The position numbers and the translations under genes are program-made. Below are positions 59,837 through 64,000 of a stretch of DNA of 64,000 nucleotides, piece after piece. Within the stretch, counting starts at the first letter, position 1, and the number at the start of each line of letters is the position of its first letter. The stretch comes from Nemania diffusa (lineage: Eukaryota > Ascomycota > Sordariomycetes > Xylariales > Xylariaceae). The stretch lies in contig JBBPUQ010000004.1 in the NCBI GenBank assembly GCA_038501195.1, positions 4,416,001-4,480,000 on the forward strand. The letters run 5' to 3'. The notes beneath the pieces were generated by a model. The model saw nothing but the letters and a program-made list of their open reading frames with translations. It did no database searches and was not told the DNA's origin.

Positions 59837-60886
59837 GATAGAAGAAAAGTTGTCAGTCGTAGTGTATATGTATAGTTATTCTCTTTTTCGTGGTGAAGTT
59901 TGTCTAGTTTCCTAATGATTAACCACCACCTACCTATCGTGACTTATACAGCCGTCTATATATACCAAGCCTCTACACTTACCTCGACGCTATCAATATG
60001 AACCCCGAAAAGCCACAATACCAAGAGTTTCTCCAATACGGTGAATGCGAGAAACGGATGCTCATATGCGCCAGGACAAAGCGAGAGTGCTCATCGTCTA
60101 TGTATACTAACCTTAACAGTCATACCTAGTCGACGAGGCGCGTCAGTGGCTTGATAGTATCGATCATAGGTACAACTATCCTTCACACCCAATGACTTAA
60201 TGCTCCTAGTTTAAGAAATGCGATAACACAATGGCTGTCTTCAAAGATGCGCGATTGGCCAGAATCACCCCAGCTAGGAAGAAATCAGCCTTACCACACC
60301 CTCGAACCACTGCTAGGCCCTCCGCTCGATGAAGCTTAATTGAGAAACAGGGCGGACGCATGGTTTTGTATGGTGTGGCGGTGGTCCGCCCCGATCGGCA
60401 AGCAGTAGGCCAACCCGGGGTTCTTCTGGTCTTGGGACGCTAAAAACCCGCCTACCGCACGCGAAATACGACGAAAGCGAGGTGCATAAGTGCCCTTTGT
60501 CAACGTGGCGGTGTGGGCGTTTTTTCTTCTTGTCGGCGAGCCTTGTTCGGCTGGCACGATTATGTCACTTCGAGAGATCCCCTTTAAAGGGCTTGCTTGC
60601 CGCTGTTGACTCATAGTCGAATGCAGGCACGGTGTGTTGTAATTGCAACCAAGATGGTGGGTTGGGTTATCGTGGGTTATATAACGGTGCTGCCTGGGCG
60701 TTAAAGTCTAGCCACCGAGACTGGTGAATGAGATCGTAAGCTATGGATCACTTTCAAGATTAAGCCAATATTCAGGCAGATAATTAGGTGCAAAATTGAA
60801 CTTATACAACATTATGGTATTAATGGTAAACGAAACACCAAAACATCCTAGTCGGTATTCATCATAATTATCATTACAAATATCTG
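59837..60886. other. Intergenic region with one doubtful frame
   Basis: Promoter side of the preceding minus-strand gene and 3' side of the Zn2Cys6 gene. A 92-codon frame at 60336-60614 (-) starts MSQQRQASPLKGISRSD and is basic. It has no recognisable motif, so it is not called as a gene. Confidence 0.45.
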
Positions 60887-62704
60887 TCAATGCAACTCTT
60901 TGCCAAAGTATCCAAGGTTCGTATCCAGCTGCGCCTCAACCCACAGAGGCCATTGGTTATGCTGTTGATGCTCGACGTCGACCTGCCGGTTGATGTGCTT
61001 GAGCCACCTGACCATCCCCATGTCCACACCACGGTCCTCTCGGTCCGGTCGTTGTGGACGCTGGCCATGCTCAGCACCCGTGATGGTGGCCATGATTTGC
61101 TTCAAGGCAATCCAGTGTGAGGCAAGCAGAAGACACACCTGGTTCCTGCTATCGATGAGAATTTGGAAGTTCTCGTGGGGGATTTGCATCCACCAGCCGC
61201 TAATTTGATAGTTAGAAGAGGAATCCTTGACTTGGGCGGGTTTCATTGGATCATATGCAACCATATGCTATAAAAATGATGTCTATGTAGAAGCAATTAG
61301 ATCGGTTAAACTTACTAGTGTTTACAGAGCATTTGGTATGCTGGGGAGGCAGTCAGAACTTGGTCAGGTCCATTGGAGTTCTACATAGGGGCTTACCGAG
61401 AAACGACGAGCTATAGAGGGCATTCGCGGTACTAGCGATGAGCTGGTGGTATTCAGTTTCAACATGTTGTGTGCAGAGAGGTTCGAGAGCCGCGATACTG
61501 GCCACGGCCATATCGATCCACTCCTTGCGGATCAGGGGGACGGAGTCCAGCAAAGGCTGCAGTAGGACTAACTGCGCGTCGCCGAGGAAGTTGGAGAACA
61601 TGAATTTGGCGCCCTTGCAGTACATCTGGATTGCGACAATGACGATTCCTCGGCAGAATGTCATGAACTCTGACATACCGTCATCGAGCATGACAGACTG
61701 GTACGTGAGAGCGTAACACGTCGCAAGCAGTGCATTTCCTTCCTCGAATGCGTTTGCTTTAGGCACGTTGGTTAGTGTCTTCTTGATAGCTTTGATCGCC
61801 TTCCATCGGTGTGCCATGGCGAAGGTGACGAGGCTCGGGTCTTGTACCATTAAGTCGGATGCTGCAAGACCAAGAATAGCATGCACTAGATTCAAGATGA
61901 TCAGTCAATGTTGTTGGGTCTACTTATGTTTCGTTAGAGTTTGCTACCAAAGAGATACCCTCGATGAGCGGCAACCCGCGTACAAGCCGTACGGGGCCAT
62001 TAGGAGGTTACTAGGCACATACTAAGATATTCGTGCTATGATATTCATTAGTAACTCGAACGTCTCATAATGAGATAACCTACATTTTGTGACAGACAGG
62101 GCACCTCATGTGTCCAGATCTCAGCGTTTCCCAGGGGGTGATGTGGAGAGCAACTCAAGAGAAAATGTTGAAAGAAACGCATATCTTGAAGGCTAAATAG
62201 AGGGATTTGATGTTGCGGCTGTTGGACAGTCAGTACAGGGCAATTTTACCCTCACTACATAGGACTCACTTGATGGATGATCTGGGGAACGAGTGGATAT
62301 TCGCATTTGAGACCTGTCTTGGTGCAGTGGCCGCACGACGGTCGAGTTTCTTGACACTGTTGGGCTCGCTTTAATACGCCATATAGGTATGGATTCTAGG
62401 GCGTAAGGACTACCTTAATTCTACGTCTCTTGCAGTTGTAACACCCACGACGGCTCTTCGTGTGACCTCTTCTCTCCAACCTTTGCTTCTGGTTGGAATT
62501 ACTTGGAGCGATCGCAGAAGTGGGCGGCGAAACACTAGTAGAGGCAACTTCATTTAGTACTGATGCCGACCCCGAAGACCCAGCATCCCCGAGGTAGTCG
62601 AGATCCTCATCCTGGAGATAAGCTGCATAATCGAATTCGGTATTATTGCTACCTAGAGTCAGGAGGGGTAGGGTTGTGGATTGGTTGAAGTCCATGGGCT
62701 CCAT
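60887..62704 (-). CDS. Zn(II)2Cys6 transcription factor (UPC2-like C6 finger protein)
   Basis: A nuclear DNA-binding regulator. Exons supported by splice signals are 62414..62704, 62270..62356, 62080..62218, 61397..61885, 61316..61340 and 60887..61267. The zinc cluster spans exons 1 and 2: Cys88, 91, 98, 105, 108 and 115 (GCYNCKRRRIKCQ...SCGHC...GLKC), preceded by RRGHTKSRRG as in Upc2/Ecm22-type proteins. The middle region includes DMRFFQHFLLSC, VHAILGLAASDLM and the helical LLATCYALTYQSVML. The last exon carries NQVCLLLASHWIALKQIM, typical of the family's C-terminus. The join of exons 5 and 6 is one base out of frame with the best signals; a weaker pair (GTAAAC donor, AAG acceptor) would restore it. 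Target genes cannot be inferred. Either annotation is imperfect here or the gene is damaged. Confidence 0.82.
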
Positions 62705-64000
62705 CCCGGGTATCGTAGAAGAGGCCTTTCAGAACTGAGAGTAACGACGTCTCAATTAATTAGGCTAAGGATAGAGATACTTGAGAGCAGTCTTTCCCGT
62801 AAATGAATCTTGAAAGATTCTAAAAGATCTTGGATAAGCTTCTAGAAGGATATAGTGCTTCGGTGCCAAGTAACATCAACTACTAAGTAAGTCAATCACG
62901 TGTCTAGACGGGGCAGTGCTCCCGAAAGAGCAATTCTAGGGCTGAATAGACAAGCTGTTATTGGCTTGATAGACTGCTTTTGAGGCTGGGTTGGAATCTC
63001 GCAACGCCGTGAATGATTATCATCAACATCATCGTCACCCTACATCCTAGCAAGGACCAAGCAGCTAACCAATCCTTGGCAGCATTGCAACCTCACTTTT
63101 GATGAGTCAGATTGTGAAACCTAGATATCATTGGACAAGGATTTTTGAAGTCACTATAGTCACTATATCCTGATGAGGCTAACTCGAAGGCTGGTATTCT
63201 CTTTTTGAACGGAAGACAAGAATTGATGGCGGATCGGTAATAATTCAGTGACGTACCTATTAGGATCCCAGCCCATCATTTGCACAAAGCCCGTGATTCA
63301 TACAGGGCTTCCATATCCCATACACATTTTAAATGTTCAATTCCTTGTCGAGTTGCGTAGAGTATCTAGAAGAGTGAGAGCGCTGAAAACGGGGGTTAGC
63401 TAGGTAGTGGATTGATAAGTCAGATTACCTAGTGCCGATGCAAGAAGATCATACCTACTAGAAGGGAGAAACAGTAAGCTCTTCTTTGCTAGCATCTGCT
63501 AAACGTCTGCCTAAATGTAAGAATTATTGAACCCTGAGGGGAGTGGTGAGATTTAAGGTCGTTTTCTCCGATTCTAGCGCGCAAAATACTTATTTCAGCT
63601 CCCCTCAGTGATAACTTCATAAGTATTAATGAAGAGATTCCGTATATCACGAATACAGTTCATAAATGCAACGGTTCGAAATATAATATAATATCCTAAA
63701 AATGCAATTGAATTAATGAGTGACAATCGGAAGATAGCTATTCTGTACTTAGATTGGTCTTAGACTAGAGGTTGGATGCGCTGAGCTTTAGCGGGCCAAT
63801 CGCGAATAGATCTCGTTCGTCAATAAACTTCCTGATAGACATATATACATCGGATCAGCCCCAACAATTCGTTCGACATCGGTAGAAAGCCGTAAAGTGG
63901 TTCTTGGCAGACATTATAACTACTTTGACTTCATTAGGTGATCACGCACATATATACTAAGTCTATATATATGCATAGACTAGTACAGATTCTGGACAAG
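62705..64000. other. Gene-free end of window
   Basis: Promoter side of the Zn2Cys6 gene, then AT-rich sequence with no open frame worth calling. An imperfect inverted repeat around AGTCTATATATATGCATAG lies at about 63960-63982. Confidence 0.5.

Noticed and set aside
60336..60614. 92-codon frame starting MSQQRQASPLKG
   Set aside because: The first half looks weakly coding but the end does not, and there is no recognisable motif or splice support.
1..64000. Biosynthetic gene cluster, CRISPR array, rRNA or intact transposon
   Set aside because: No synthase or transposase motifs, no regularly spaced direct repeats, no rRNA-like sequence and no terminal repeats flanking an ORF were seen.

Overview
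The window reads as nuclear DNA from a filamentous ascomycete (Pezizomycotina, probably a sordariomycete). Genes are broken by short introns (mostly 50-130 nt, GTRNGT...YAG). The proteins are typical of this group: a Zn(II)2Cys6 regulator, a FacC/YAT-type carnitine acetyltransferase and a Ser-rich membrane-anchored surface protein. Intergenic DNA is rich in TA and in a recurring CCTAGGTAGGTA-like word. I see no rRNA, CRISPR array, virus or intact transposon. Exon joins were worked out by hand from splice signals and reading-frame continuity; no alignment was run.

Layout. 1-4.5 kb: 3' part of a carnitine acetyltransferase gene (+), converging on a signal-peptide/one-TM surface protein gene (-). 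6.6-12.7 kb: RAD57-like recombination protein (+) facing RPC2, the second-largest RNA polymerase III subunit (-). 12.7-17.9 kb: gene-poor spacer. 17.9-22.4 kb: a five-exon Puf4/Mpt5-type Pumilio gene (+) with unusually long introns. 25.5-32.1 kb: RPL15/eL15, an unrecognised coiled-coil protein and a PSP1-domain protein, all on the minus strand. 32.1-38.1 kb: gene-poor. 38.1-41.3 kb: mitochondrial NFU1 (-), a small ORF (-) and a zf-HIT protein (+). 41.3-44.7 kb: gene-poor, with coding-like debris. 44.7-46.0 kb: an unrecognised basic, low-complexity protein (-). 46.0-51.1 kb: gene-poor, ending in a tRNA-Asp(GTC) gene (-). 51.9-58.4 kb: UreG (+), TSR1 (-) and UTP7 (+); the last two are ribosome-assembly factors in head-to-head arrangement. 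58.7-59.8 kb: a second unrecognised protein (-). 60.9-62.7 kb: a multi-exon Zn2Cys6 transcription factor (-). The last 1.3 kb is gene-free.

How the genes relate. Ribosome production and its machinery are over-represented (RPC2, tRNA-Asp, RPL15, a HIT-finger protein of the snoRNP-assembly type, TSR1, UTP7). They are interspersed with unrelated housekeeping genes, so I read this as an ordinary chromosome segment and not a biosynthetic cluster or mobile island. The observations I rate highest are a consensus Puf4-type binding site just downstream of the Pumilio gene itself (possible autoregulation), very short exons in RPC2 and UTP7, and apparent reading-frame problems at one junction each of UTP7 and the Zn2Cys6 gene.
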